Assembly (NCBI GenBank): GCA_025174535.1
Contig: JALBUN010000047.1
Span: 868,001 to 932,000, forward strand
Source: Cantharellus purpuraceus
Taxonomy: Eukaryota > Basidiomycota > Agaricomycetes > Cantharellales > Hydnaceae
DNA: 64,000 nt
Reading direction: 5' to 3'
In this document: positions 44,701-56,678 of the stretch, one piece after another
How the letters are laid out: each line of letters begins with the position of its first letter
Numbering within the stretch: the stretch's first letter is position 1
Notes under the pieces: generated by a model
The model's input: the letters and a program-made list of their open reading frames with translations, nothing else
Databases searched by the model: none
Told to the model about the DNA's origin: nothing
Translations under genes and position numbers: made by a program

Positions 44701-45225
44701 GGCTGGCTCACGGGTGATTCTTGCATTGCGGTAGTAACGTCCCCACGTGGCCCATCCTTGTCGTTGGACCAATAGCCAGTTTTGTCCCACATTCAGCTTA
44801 TGGTTTGAGCATTCATCGGATGAGCTGATTGCCGTGATTCGAGATGATGAAAGGCACCTCCAGATACAGGCCGTGAAGTTCGTAACCGCTTTTGTGGTCT
44901 TTCTGCTCTTGGCGCGACAGCCTTTGACACAGACCTTTCCCTTTTGGAGGATGCACCCCAGTGATTGTATTTGCGTCCTTGCCAGTCAGTCTGGAAGATT
45001 TCGACAGTGTTGGGAAATGAAGGCTCCTCGCCAATGTGGCAAACGTCAGGGGACACGCATTATTTCAGGGTGTCCAACGCAGTGATAGATTGCAAGTTGT
45101 GTTCTGTGAGCGACGTAGATGAGCCGTTCAAAGCAGAGAGCTGTTATCTTCCCGAAATATCGGGGTTTGCCGATCTGTCGGAAACGAGGCGCACGCCACA
45201 CCTTTTTCGCCTCTTCTCATTAGCA

Positions 45226-45903
45226 ATGGTTTCAGCACAGAGTCGACCAAATGCATCTGCACCGGAGGATGGCTCCCGTACGATCACAGTGCACGATCAG
45301 TCCGCACCTGAGACCCCCGGCGACGACGCGGTAGAACGTGCGCTTTCAGACGGTACGCTGCGACTGCGCGGGGGACCGCGCAGCCGTCCGAGGGTTGCGT
45401 GGGACGAGCGGGTGGTAGACAATGAAAACTGCGGTCGGAAAAAGTCCAAGAGTGCGTAAAACACTCTTTCGCGCGCGCGCCCGTGTTTCACAACATTCAT
45501 TCCGTCTGCTAAATTATTTTGTGGTGCAGTATGTTGCATCTATCACAAGCCGAGGGACTTTGACGAGTCATCATCCGAGTCATCATCCGAGTCCGAGTCC
45601 GAGTCGTCAGAGTCTGACTCGGATGTGTCAGACGATGGACGGGCTAGACCGCGCCGCCGCAACTCCAACTGTCATCGTCACCATCGCCCGCACCCGCCGG
45701 CGCACCGCGATGGTGCGGATCCTCCCGGCGGTGGAAGTGGCCTGCCAAACGGCGATTCCAGGGACGGAATAGCTCACGAAATCGAGAGTCATCACGAACC
45801 CAACGCGTATGAAGTGCAGCCATCACATTCGAAGAAGGGGAAGGGTCTTGCAGAGAGTGAGCACCCTCCAGCGTCTCATCATGTTCGATCTCAATCTCAT
45901 TAA
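45226..45903 (+). CDS. YPI1: Type 1 protein phosphatase inhibitor (YPI1 / inhibitor-3)
   Basis: A small regulator of PP1 phosphatase in the nucleus. The start at 45226 gives MVSAQSRPNASAPEDGSRTI. The conserved core is LRLRGGPRSRPRVAWDERVV and then DNENCGRKKSK. Splicing at the intron near 45452-45530 joins this to ICCIYHKPRDFDESS. RVAW matches the RVxF/W motif for docking to PP1, and the CCIYHKPR block is the family hallmark. A Ser/Asp/Glu-rich stretch encoded by GAGTC repeats follows, then a His/Pro-rich C-terminus. Two exons. The protein, about 195 residues, is slightly longer than yeast Ypi1. Confidence 0.92.
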
Positions 45904-46144
45904 TAGGCTGATATCTTGGCTGGAGAATCTTGTTGAAGTCTGTTTAATTACTACATACCATGTAATGCCGTACGTCCACCTGAAGTGTTGTAATGTAGCG
46001 TCCTAGGCAGTAGGTGGGATATTCTGGATGTGTAGACCTCGCGAGGGATACACTGTTGGCGCAAAAACAATTTGATTCCGGTGTAGGCAGTGCGTGTGCC
46101 GTGCCACCATTTGCTCCTGCTCCTCTCCGTGATTCTAGTCTATC

Positions 46145-47393
46145 ATGCCCTTTGTCTTAGGCGTCCATGTCTGGATAGAAGTCGATGGCTCTGTCCTGCC
46201 CGAATACAAAATACAGATAGATCGTCGGCGCACAACCTGCTTCATACCAAGTCAGGAGGGAAAGGTGCTCTAATCCATTAGATCACCACTTGTGTGGTCT
46301 TTTTGACCTGTTTCCTCCTCAATTCTCTATATATAAAAGAAATTCTGCGTCCGCTTCCAGAATGCACAACCTGCCGCTTCCGCTTTGAGAGGGAACATCT
46401 TCTTGGATGGTTCTACCCTTTTTTGTCTGCTCTTTCCGGAGCCCGTGTCAGACTCATCATCCTTTTTCGTGTTCTGCGGTGTTGCATAGGTATTGCTTCT
46501 GGCGCGGGCCTCCTTCTCGCGTCGGACGTGCACGCTACCACCATCAGCGGACACACCCGCTGGGAGGGCCTGGAGTCCCCGTTCCAGTTTGCCAAGCTGC
46601 GGACCACCGACGACGAGTCACAGGCGTGCCAGGACGAGGCGCGGTTGCGAGAGCTGGGCACAGTGCGCGTGGGTACCTCACCGCATATCATCCTCCCTCC
46701 CGTCATCCTGCGCCTGACGAGCCCGAGTGACATAGGTGCAGATCGAGTGGGTGCAGGTCGTTCGACAGGAGCTGTGGCGTCCCTCGTCGTCAACCTCCGT
46801 CTCTTCTACACAACCCATATACGAACGCTCCAAGAAAGCCTCCGCACATTGCACATCCCTCGGCGAGGTCGTCATCTCCCGTCCCAAAAACTGGTACTCG
46901 ACGTCTCGACTCCCGTTGGTCGAACCGATGGAGTTTGTATTCCAGTACGCTCCGTTAGGTAGGTTTTGTCCGAGAGTGCCACTCATACCCCCCCCCTTCC
47001 TCACGAGCTGGTCGTTTGCACTAAACTCTCTCGCGATGTCTCTACATTAGATTGGTTACAAGCACAGGATATTATCCCCGCCCCGTCGGCACCCATCGCA
47101 TCCCACGCAGGCCGGCGTCGCCGACGCACTGATGCAGATACTGATTCTGAGGACTTGATTTCCGAGCTGCTGGACGAGGAAGAGGCCGCCATGTATCAGC
47201 GTCTAAGAGTAAGTGATTGTCCCCGGGATATCCACAGTGTTTTCAACGGGGTTGAATTCGTTCCAAAAAGGAAAAAATGGCGGATCGTCAGAATAGGAAG
47301 CGTCGCAGGACTATCAAACAGGAGCCTGGAACGGCTCCAAAGATGGCTTCTGCTGGTCCACCTGAAGTCATCGACCTTACCGGCGAAGACTAG
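46145..47393 (+). CDS. DUF7918 protein with C-terminal SUMO-interaction motif
   Basis: Belongs, by my reading, to the DUF7918 family, common in agaricomycetes and of unknown function. Start at 46145; spliced exons give MPFVLGVHVWIEVDGSVLPE, then RRRTTCFIPSQEGKKFCVRF, NIFLDGIASGAGLLLASDVH, LESPFQFAKLRTTDDESQAC and LGTVRVQIEWVQVVRQELW. Further on are PIYERSKKASAHCTSLGEVV and FVFQYAPLDWLQAQDIIPAP. The ERSKK...HC..LG and Y.P.D.LQ...I.P blocks fit the family. The tail has a basic run, an IKQEPG site fitting the sumoylation consensus, and ends PEVIDLTGED, where VIDLT is a classical SUMO-interaction motif. Six introns, each resolved in frame. Stop at 47391-47393. Confidence 0.8.
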
Positions 47394-47589
47394 GCGGTGT
47401 TGTTCTGCTATCTATACTCATATTCTTCATCGTTCTAGGTCCTGTTGCATAATTATAGCGGGATAGCATACGTGTACCACTACTGTTCCAATAGTCTCTC
47501 ATTCTATGTTGCACTCTACTACATCCTTAAATCACTATCACTACCCTTCAGATCTATCAAAAGCGCGAGGCAGGGAATCATGTCGTGAT

Positions 47590-49725
47590 TCAAAGCCATT
47601 CCACAGTCTGGAGAAAAAGAAGCTATCAGTGGGGAGCAGAAGCGATTTCAGACGACTACTCACTCCCGGTGGTTTTGAAGAAATATCATATGCTACACGG
47701 TTTACGCCAGATACCTCGTTTGTAATGCGGGAGGATATACGCCGGAGCACCTCGGGCGGAAAGATATACCTGGATTAGCGTCAGGCATGCGTGTGGAACG
47801 AATACAGAACCCTACCAATCGGCGGTCATAAAGTCCTGGGTGGTGACGGCACGTAACGTAATCACCTAAAAACGATGCGTTTCAGTCAACACATGGGGAC
47901 TTGATGGACTCACCTGTTCGTAGGTTCTTTTATCGCCTTGGACCCCAACTGCCCTCACGGGAAGAAGCACGGCGAATGCTTGGCTAATCTTCTCGTACAA
48001 TCCTGCGTTGCGGATTTCCTCAATGTAAATGTGATCAGCCTGTTGCGCGATTTTCACTTGTTCACGCGTCACAGGTCCCAAAATCCGAATGGCAAGACCA
48101 GGCCCCGGAAATGGATGGCGATTGACAAGGTGGGAGGGTATGCTCAGTAAGCGTCCTAGTTCGCGAACCTCATCTTAAAACGATAGTTAGTACGACTTGT
48201 CGATGGGAATGATGGAAAACACACCTTTGAAGAGCTCGCGTAATGGCTCAATAAGCTTGAGTTTCATGTCGGCCAGTAGGCCACCAACATTATGATGTGT
48301 CTTGATAGTTGCGCTGGGTCCTTTGAAGCTGATACTCTCAATAACATCTGGGTACAAAGTCCCTTGCAACAGCCATTCGACCTTGCCCAAAGCCTGTCCC
48401 CCATTCTTTGCGAACTCCTCTTCCGCAAGAGCCTCGATCTTGGCTGCTTCCTCCTCAAAGACATTGATAAATGTGTTACCAATAATCTTGCGTTTCTGTT
48501 CGGGATCTTCCACTCCGGCGAGTCGGTCAAGGAAAAGATCTGACGCATCGACGACTGTCAAGTTGACACCTAAATCTTCCGAAAGCATTTTATAGACTTG
48601 AGCAGCTTCATTCATCCGGAGTACCCCATTGTCAACCATGATGGCGTGAAATCTGCACGAAACATCAGCCATCTGCCACCGCCGACCGAGTGAAAATGCC
48701 AACCGATCACCAATGGCCTCATGCATCAGTTTTGCTGCAACCGTGCTGTCCACACCTCCGCTAACGGCTCCGACGACTCGACCCTTTTCGCCGCATATTT
48801 CTCGTATGCGGTTAATCTCTCTGCCAACGAAAGACTCCTACGAACCCAGTAAATAAAATAGCTCTGAAGTGGGTTAAAGAGTCTAGTCACCATGGTCCAG
48901 TTTGCCCTACACTGACATATGACGAGAGCGAACCGACCAATGACTTCACGACCCTTCGGCGTATGGGTAACTTCAGGATGAAATTGAATTCCATAAAAAG
49001 GTTTTGAATTGTGCGCAATGGCTGCATATGGCGCAGTCTTTGTCCGACCAATCACATTGTAATTTTCGGGTGGTTGTTGTAGCTGATCACCGTGAGACAT
49101 CCAAACCTATGAATCGCCAGATGTGCCCATAATCAGACAATTAGCTCCTTATAAACTTGCCTTGCTCGTACCTCAAGCTCCTCCAGGCCATCAAATAACC
49201 GATCAGCAGATCCATGTCCTGGGCCCAACTTTGCAATTTGGATTTGAGCAAATCCATATTCTCGATGGTCACACTTGTCCACTTTACCCCCCAGATTCCA
49301 TGCCATTTCCTGTAACATATTTGATTTCTAACATGCACGTACATACTACTCTGACTCACTTGCAGGCCATAGCAAATTCCAAGGATGGGAACTCCGAGCT
49401 CAAATACCTCAGGGTCAACATGGGGAGCATCCGCGTCGTACACAGAATAGGGAGAGCCAGAGAGGATGATTCCTAGCCGAGAACAAGAGGACAACTCAGA
49501 GAAAACTAGTCGAGATAACACTTCAGTCTACCATGTGGCTTCCAAGTGAGCTCCTTGATCTTTTGGGTGCATGGCATAAGTTCTGCATACACGTTGAGTT
49601 CACGGCATCGCCGCGTTATCAGATGTGAATACTGCCCCAAGTGAGCCCCATATTAAATTTACGAAAAAACAACATACTTGGGAACCAAAATCAAGTATAA
49701 GAATTGTGTCGAATACGGTATTCAT
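47590..49725 (-). CDS. GUA1: GMP synthase (glutamine-hydrolysing)
   Basis: Converts XMP to GMP in purine synthesis. The start at 49725 gives [20 protein letters not shown]. The glutamine amidotransferase part has [37 protein letters not shown] (catalytic Cys) and [11 protein letters not shown] (catalytic His and Glu). The ATP-pyrophosphatase part has [20 protein letters not shown], the PP-loop. The C-terminal dimerisation domain reads [20 protein letters not shown] and [19 protein letters not shown], and after the last intron the protein ends KPPGTVEWL, close to the universal ending (PPxTIEWE). The final residues come from a small last exon (about 47590-47607) that is easily missed. All active-site motifs are present. 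Confidence 0.95.
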
Positions 49726-49844
49726 GGCTAACGCACAAACACGGAAACTGCTGAGTTTCAAAAAGAGAACGCGCTACAAGTACACATAAAGCAACGTCTT
49801 CTGGGAAAGCGAAAAAGAATTAATATGAAGTCCCGTATGAGCCT

Positions 49845-52800
49845 TTACGTTTGTACAGTAGGGGCTTGACCACCACGTCCCCTTCCTCTAAATCCACGAG
49901 AAAATGCCCCACCTCGACCGACAAACTGAGATCCGACCCCACCCCTGCCGCCTCTTAGATAGCCACCTCCACGAGTGAGATTTGGATTGAAGGCTGGTCC
50001 TCCACGAGGATGTGGCTGCCCAAATCCCCGATGCCCGCCAGGTACTGGTGGTGATACCTCTACATTAGCCTGAGGTTTGTCACTTCGTCGATGTGATGAG
50101 TTCGGAAGACCATCGTTGATGGTTTGTCGCAAAGCATTGATATGGCCATTGGAGCCTTCTCCAGCCTGAAAGGGTGGTCGGTGTCCGCTGCTTGCAGTCC
50201 CATACGAAACAGATGGTGACGTTCCGCCACGTCCTCGGTGTGGATTTGTCATGATTTGCATTGGAGAGGGAGCACTGTGACATTCATCGGCATCTCTGTG
50301 GTACAGACAGTAAATATTACTTACTGGGGTGCTGGTCTAAAACCTGATGCTGGTGGGTGTCCACCACGCGGTCGTACAATTGGATGCGGACCGATCCGTG
50401 GTTGTGACGGGACTGGAGCAGCAGGACGCTGGTTGCGGAACGACATGACAAATTGGGGATGAGTGAGATTGAGGCAGGAGTTGAAAATACATGTCGATCC
50501 GCGATATTGTGAGCATCTGTAATCAACGTTTCTCAGCATTGTCATAATTCTGTGTATCAGCCAACGTCAAACATACCTGCCCCTCAAGTCAGTCCCAGAC
50601 AAGAACGGGACGTCCCATACGACGTCTACCGAGGAATTGTTCAGGCCAATGACAACACCTTTTGCACACAGTGGAACACCCCCAGAGTCTTGCACCATGG
50701 TCACTCTATCACCCAAAGCAAACTGTTGATTTTGTAGTCTGTATATAGCATGTGAGGGCTTCAACACCGCTTGCCGCGGGATGCCTTTCACCATGGCTTT
50801 CTTGATCGACGACGGCGATTTGTTGGCATTATAACTGTCCGCAAGTTTTTCAATTTCAGCCACCGTTGCCTAAACATGAGGGGTCGGATGAGAAAATTCG
50901 GGGAAAAAGTTAGTCGAGATATTACCTTCTTCAGCTGATCACAATATAAAGACACAGGCTCAAAATCACGAACACCTTGAGCGTTGAGCCAAGAACGGAT
51001 TTCTTTGACTTTGGCATCCGCATCTTTACCGGGGAACAAGGTAGAGGCTGAAACCATATCTATCGACAAAACATAAGCAATGTTCTTCGAAGGAAAACGA
51101 ACATGACATACTATCCCCTCGAAGGTCCAACATCGAGAATACGGAAGGAAATTTGTTCTGGGAAATAAATGTCAGGTTCATCTTGACGAGGAAATTTGCT
51201 CACAGACCTTGTAATCCCGTATCAACTGAATAGCCTTTTCACTGTATTCCCACCCTCTCCCGTTCGCAGGCTTCTGGGAATAATCAAGTACTTTCATGCT
51301 TTTGGCCTCGAACTTCAAACTGAGACCTAGATTAGACTTCTGGTCGTCTGAAGTGATAACCATGAAGCTTGACGTTATCCTCGAGAGGGCCAAAGCAGAT
51401 ATCCCGAGCATCTCCGAGACACGATAGGATGGTAAGTATCGACTAGCAGTCCTGGTATTGACGACATTTTTGAACTTCTCGTTCTCAGATCGGTCCGAAG
51501 GGAAGTACTATTAAGCAGCAAAGATTAGAGAAACTGTATGAGACGAATAATAGCAATGGCTGACAGCAAGTATGACCGATAACGTGGTCTCGGTGGTCTC
51601 TGACACTTGCGCTGCGACACCATAGCCATGTTCTCCCAAAAAGATTATCTTGCTTCCCGACGGAAACTCTTCATGAAGGGGGGGAGCGTCCTTCTCAAGA
51701 AAGCGAGGGTCTTCTGATTCAACTCCAGTGATAGTTAGTTGGGCCACTTGCTCAGTCTCTTTAGCTTCGGCCTCGTATTCCTTGATTAAAGCCCCTGAGT
51801 CTAACCGTTTGAGACCTACATACGAGTGGTTAATGGAGCCATCAAAAGTCAAATTTGAAGCTTTACCCTTCAACGGCCGGACATGCACAAGCATATCCGT
51901 CTGTCCAATGATAACGCCGAATCTCTTTGAATACATGTGTTCAATTTTTTCCGTCTTCCACTGCCAGAACTGCAAGGCATGTTGGCCATGAGGTGTTGCT
52001 ACAATCTTCTGGCCGCTTCCAAACGCAACCCTTTCGTGTCGGAACAAGCTGTCGGATACAGCAACTACTAGACCTTCCTGCAAAAAGGGCCAGCCAATGA
52101 ATGTACGATTACCGACCATCTCCCGTGCGACGTCTTCCGTTTTCCTACCCTCGAAACGATTCTCCATATGCACAGTCATCGATTTATTGCGGCTCTCTGA
52201 CTGGAACACGTTCACCCCATGATAGCCTAGCTGCGCGGTGTGAGGAATCGTTTTGAGTGATGGGAAGCCAGCTAGTGCAGATGATCCTAGAAATACACCA
52301 TCACAAAGGCCTTCTACAAGGTGCAATCCGTCCAGGGTAGGCAAGTTGAATGGCTCCATGGCACATTGACATCGGTGAATGTCCGGGAAGAAACCAGGTA
52401 GAGGGGATGGGTATAGGTATGTAATAGATTGGTCTGGGTCATAGACGAATCTTGTGCTAGTGCCAACGGTATTTCGTCCTCGCTCTTCAGAAGTAAGTAG
52501 ATGTTCTCTTGCTGCCAAGCCGGTCAGCACAGAAGGCAAAGAAGTAAAATGCCGGCTGTTCATACCAGCCATAGCTTTCAATAAGCGATCCTCCCTGATG
52601 AAAGGTATCTTTACAACAGCCTCCCAATCTTGCTTTTTACCATTCAAGTCTAGCGCGAAATCTTGAGGATAGAAGTCAATGATTGAGGATTCAGGGTCAG
52701 ACATCAGTTCCTGAGAAAAGCTATGTAAATGGTGGAGAGGACTAACAACACGTCAACAGAGCTTGCTTACCCTGAATGCAGGTGGAACATTTTCTTTGCT

Positions 52801-55237
52801 CGCTTCGGGTAGTACACCCATCAGTTGCTCAAAGGGCTTGAATGGCACCCCAAGTATAAACCTAAATTGCATCTGGTCCACTCCCTTCAAATCTGGGCAC
52901 AAGACATAATGTCTTTAATAACCCATGGTAGTAAAGGAACGCCTTTCAACATACCTGATATTCGTGGGGCATAGTGGTAATCGTAGAACCACCCCCATGA
53001 AGCGACACCACTGTAGTAATAGTGCATAACCCACTGCAAACCCTCCGCATAGCGATATACAAGTTGGCCAAGTCGTTCATTGTCATCGTAGCTCATGTCG
53101 AGTTTTTCCTGCAAAGTGCATTAGGTACAACTGAAAAGGATAACAAGGATAACAACTTACTCGATAATACTCCCTCTTCCACGTATCCATCTTCTCTTTT
53201 ACCTTCTTCTCATATCGCTCATCAAGATCAACTTCCTCATCCTCTGTGACTTTCATCTTACTGTACTTCGCTAGGACCCTGTCTACTGCACTTTCCGCTT
53301 CCGCTTCTGCTGCGTCATCTTCCTCCCATTCACCATCGTCCCCATTACCGTCATCCATATCTGAATCAAGCATTGCACTAGGAAATCGAAATGTCACCAC
53401 ATTCTGATCCTGTTGATCATACTCGTCCCAAGCTAATGAGAGATGTAGATCCCCTGCTAACTTTGTGATAAAGCTTCGATCACGAGCCGGGAAGGTATTG
53501 GGCATGGCAAGACGAGCCATTCGTAATTGCAATCCACGGGCCTTGCGATTCGAGAGTACGAACACTTTCACTTGGTGATAAATATTCTGCTGATCCTTGG
53601 TCAGAACTTTCCAAGAGAGTCAGCATACCGGAGGAGATATCAAGTTCTATGAACTCACTTTGAGGTCCCTTATTGATTGCATCTTCAATCGCTTGAATAT
53701 GTTTGGAATTCTTTCCTTTGAACCAATTCATGTCCATATTTTCCTTCTCAAAAGACTCCTTCTCGAGTAAAGACAATTCATCCAGGACCACCTGTAACCT
53801 TTGAGTATTAATGACACCACTTTCATTCAGGTATCCGTCTGGTAGCCAGTCAAAATGATTGTACAATGGAGGAGGGAGATGCACATACCCATGGCGGGCA
53901 ATACTCGCTTGTAAATATTGAACAGCTTTTCCAGCCCGTTTTCGTGAATATGCAAATCAGGGAGATTAGGGAGAAAATCGTTGCCGACGAAAACAGCGAA
54001 AAGAACGAAATCATCAATGATCCGTTCTAGGTTGTATGGAAAAGATAGCGCAGGTTCAATGTCTCGGAACTCAAGGTCCAGATACTCTCTTAATAGTGAG
54101 AGGTGTAAGAGAAAGAAGGTTTGCTGTTCCAGGCTGTGAATATTCGTCAGCTAAATACGTGCAGAATGAAAACGTTCATGCGTGCCTCGTAGTCGCTTTC
54201 TTCCGGGCCGGACCAAATTTCACTTCTTCACGCAATAAACAGAAATGAGGATCGTGGCTCAGCAAACCGAGCATGACGAGATCAGCATCCAATCCATACA
54301 AGCAATGTCGGACGTTGGGATTGTAGTCAGGCTGAGCTTTCGACAGTCGGATATACTCCATGATCTTATGTTCACCCTCCCCTGGTACTTCATGACCTGA
54401 TAAGACAACATCTACTTCTCTCCATGCAGCATCCTCTGTAATTTTCTTGTTGACAAAGTAACGGAGTTGTTCGGACAACTTCGTCATAAAAGGCGTTCCT
54501 GTCTCCATAGTTTGATTAACACGACTGTACTTCAAAGCTGTGAACGCACCAGGGGTTATGCAATTGCTGTCAAAAGCTTTCTCCTTGGGCAACTCCTCTC
54601 CATTACGCAGTGCCTTGTCGCGAACATCTTTAGCCTCCTTGGCAGTTCTAAACCTTCTACTTCGTTGCTGGTTCATTTTTGCCCGTGGAGCCACGCCGTC
54701 GACAGCCATAAAGAACAACTTCTTCGGCTTGATCTTACCGAAAAGATGGTCGACGTATGTAAATATTGAAGTGAAAATCTGCTCTTCGGACAGTCGAAAG
54801 TGTGCGTCCTCGTCATTGGGATGTGAACCTGCACTAACTATCTAAGAATGACCACCCAACTACTATATGACGGACGCACAATTGTGTATAATGCCATTGA
54901 AATCGAGATATAAGTTATCTGTGATGAGAAAAGGAATCAGGCTTCATCACTACCTTAATAGAGCTGCAAACATACCAAATTCAGGAATCTTGTTTTCCTG
55001 TATGAGCTGTGAAGTGAGTGGATAACGCTCACTATGCAACCAAGATCATGTTGTAGTCAACTTTTGGTTCTAGGAATAGTGAACTTACGAAATATAACGA
55101 AAGAACTAGAAACAACTTGTTAGCTGTCTGCCGCAGTGAATGGCAGTGAATGAGCACAACAGACCTTTGGAATTCCTAAAAAGAAAAACAGACTTCAAAT
55201 CACAACAGAACAAAGGCTTGCAAGTAAACTCACCCAT
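49845..55237 (-). CDS. XRN1: 5'-3' exoribonuclease 1
   Basis: The main cytoplasmic 5'-3' exonuclease for decapped mRNA. The start codon at 55235-55237 is followed after one base by an intron; the spliced start is MGIPKFFRYISERYPLTSQL. The nuclease core has AVDGVAPRAKMNQQRSRRF, then EVDVVLSGHEVPGEGEHKIM and HCLYGLDADLVMLGLLSHDP, with conserved acidic metal-binding residues. VMHYYYSGVASWGWFYDYHY and APRISGMLKG follow. The C-terminal half carries the XRN1-specific beta-barrel region (for example ARHGYVHLPPPLYNHFDWLP upstream and FIGWPFLQEGLVVAVSDSLF further on) and a low-complexity tail with RGG-like repeats (GRGGVGSQFVGRGGAFSRG). About 1,400 residues. Many introns of 50-65 nt. Its length and the RGG tail distinguish it from nuclear RAT1. 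Confidence 0.93.
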
Positions 55238-55328
55238 GATGTGATAGAGTTGGTGGGACGCGTGCAAGAAGTTGCCCGGAACGCAATTAGGCTGTCACTG
55301 TCACGCGTGTGTCACACCAACTCTCGTC
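55238..55328. promoter_or_regulatory. 91 bp divergent promoter, XRN1 and CWC2
   Basis: The complete interval between the two start codons. No TATA box visible. Both genes act in RNA metabolism. Confidence 0.6.
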
Positions 55329-56571
55329 ATGAGCACAACAGACACTGTTGCCACTACTACCCAGGCTAAAGTAAAGGCACTCAAACCAGCAAGGAAACAG
55401 GTCAAACCAGGTCAAGTCGAAAAGAAGGAGACTCCTCAGACTGGCAAAGAATATAGTATGTCGAGTGGTTTTCAAACATCCAGCTAACTTTTACTCATTT
55501 GCTACTAGACATTTGGTATAACAAATGGGCAGGTGGTGACCGTGAGGATAGTTATTCGAAGTATGTGTAAATCATTTGCATGTTATAGCATCCCAACGAA
55601 ATTGCCTCCACGCAGTAAGGTGAAATCACAGACGCGATGCAACATTCGCAAGGACGTTGGTTATACTCGTGCCAACACCACAGGCATCAAATATTGTTGT
55701 CTATTTTTTGCACGGGGATGCTGCCCATATGGATACGAATGCGAGTACTTGCATGTTCTACCCGACCCCGCCACCGCACTGCCTGATACGAGCAAGGACT
55801 GCTTCGCTCGAGACAAATTTTCCGACTACCGCGATGACATGGGTGGAGTTGGAAGCTTTACGAGACATAATCGAACGCTCTATATTGGCAGGATTAAGGA
55901 GACCGGAGATGGCAAAGAAACAGAAGAGGTCGTCGTCAGACATTTTAAAGAATGGGGTTCCATAGAACGTGGTATGTCCAACCACTGGGAATGTGGATAA
56001 GTGCCGTCTCAACGCCTTCCGTCTAGTCCGAGTTCTGCAGCATCGTAGTGTGGCGTTCGTCACTTACGAGTCCGAGCTTAGTGCTCAATTCGCGAAGGAG
56101 GCTATGGCATGTCAATCACTTGATAACGATGAAATTTTGAATGTCCGTTGGGCGACGGAGGATCCCAATCCCACAACAAAAGTCATCGAAAAACGTCGCC
56201 TCGAAGAGTGGGGCCAGGAAGCTATATCCAAAAAGCTACAGGAAGGTGGCCACGAAGAGTTTGTGGATGCTGTTCGAAGCATCAAAGCATTAGAGGACGG
56301 TGCTGCTTTAAGTGATGAGGGGGTTTTACCTGATGAAGGTGCTTCAGATGAGCCTCTAGCCAAGAAGAGAAAGCTCGACTCGACACAGCCCCCTCCATTG
56401 TCAGCTGAGCAACAAATGACCACGGGGTTACTAAGTGCAGATACATTGGAAGGACTTCGATATTTTGCAGAAATCCGGAAACGGAATGGTGCCGCCACAA
56501 CTAGTGCATCTAGGGGTGGATCAAAAGTTCTTGGAGGGTTGTTAGAATATGGGAGTGATCCTGAGGACTAG
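55329..56571 (+). CDS. CWC2: Pre-mRNA-splicing factor CWC2 (RBM22-like)
   Basis: A spliceosome component that contacts U6 snRNA. The start at 55329 gives MSTTDTVATTTQAKVKALKP. The spliced N-terminal Torus/zinc-finger part reads NIWYNKWAGGDREDSYSKVK, TRCNIRKDVGYTRA and IKYCCLFFARGCCPYGYECE, then YLH: a CCCH finger. The RRM has RNP2 (RTLYIGRIKE) and RNP1 (RSVAFVTYES). The protein continues LNVRWATEDPNPTTKVIEKR and has a variable C-terminus ending EYGSDPED. Introns occur near 55457-55509, 55560-55616 and 55972-56027. Length and domain order match the family. Confidence 0.94.
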
Positions 56572-56678
56572 TCGATGTATGTTATTGTAGTTTATTTTAT
56601 TAGAAGATGTGTCGAGCTGTCCAATGACATATGTAATGCAAGCCTTCCGGCGTGAGGTGTGAGTAGGTACAAAAAAAA

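Larger units (their letters stand above)
42273..45225. other. Gene-poor 3 kb region with decayed repeats
   Basis: No convincing gene on either strand. It holds the PPS1 promoter side (an AT-rich TCTATATAAA at 42311-42320), C runs near 42702-42711 and 43164-43172, two small GTGAC/GTCAC hairpins (43430-43459) and a diverged duplication (43751-44700). The right end must hold the YPI1 promoter. It may be an old transposon graveyard. Confidence 0.55.

Noticed and set aside
46294..46962. Long unspliced plus-strand frame across the DUF7918 gene
   Set aside because: It reads through introns; the spliced model recovers family blocks in order with good splice sites.
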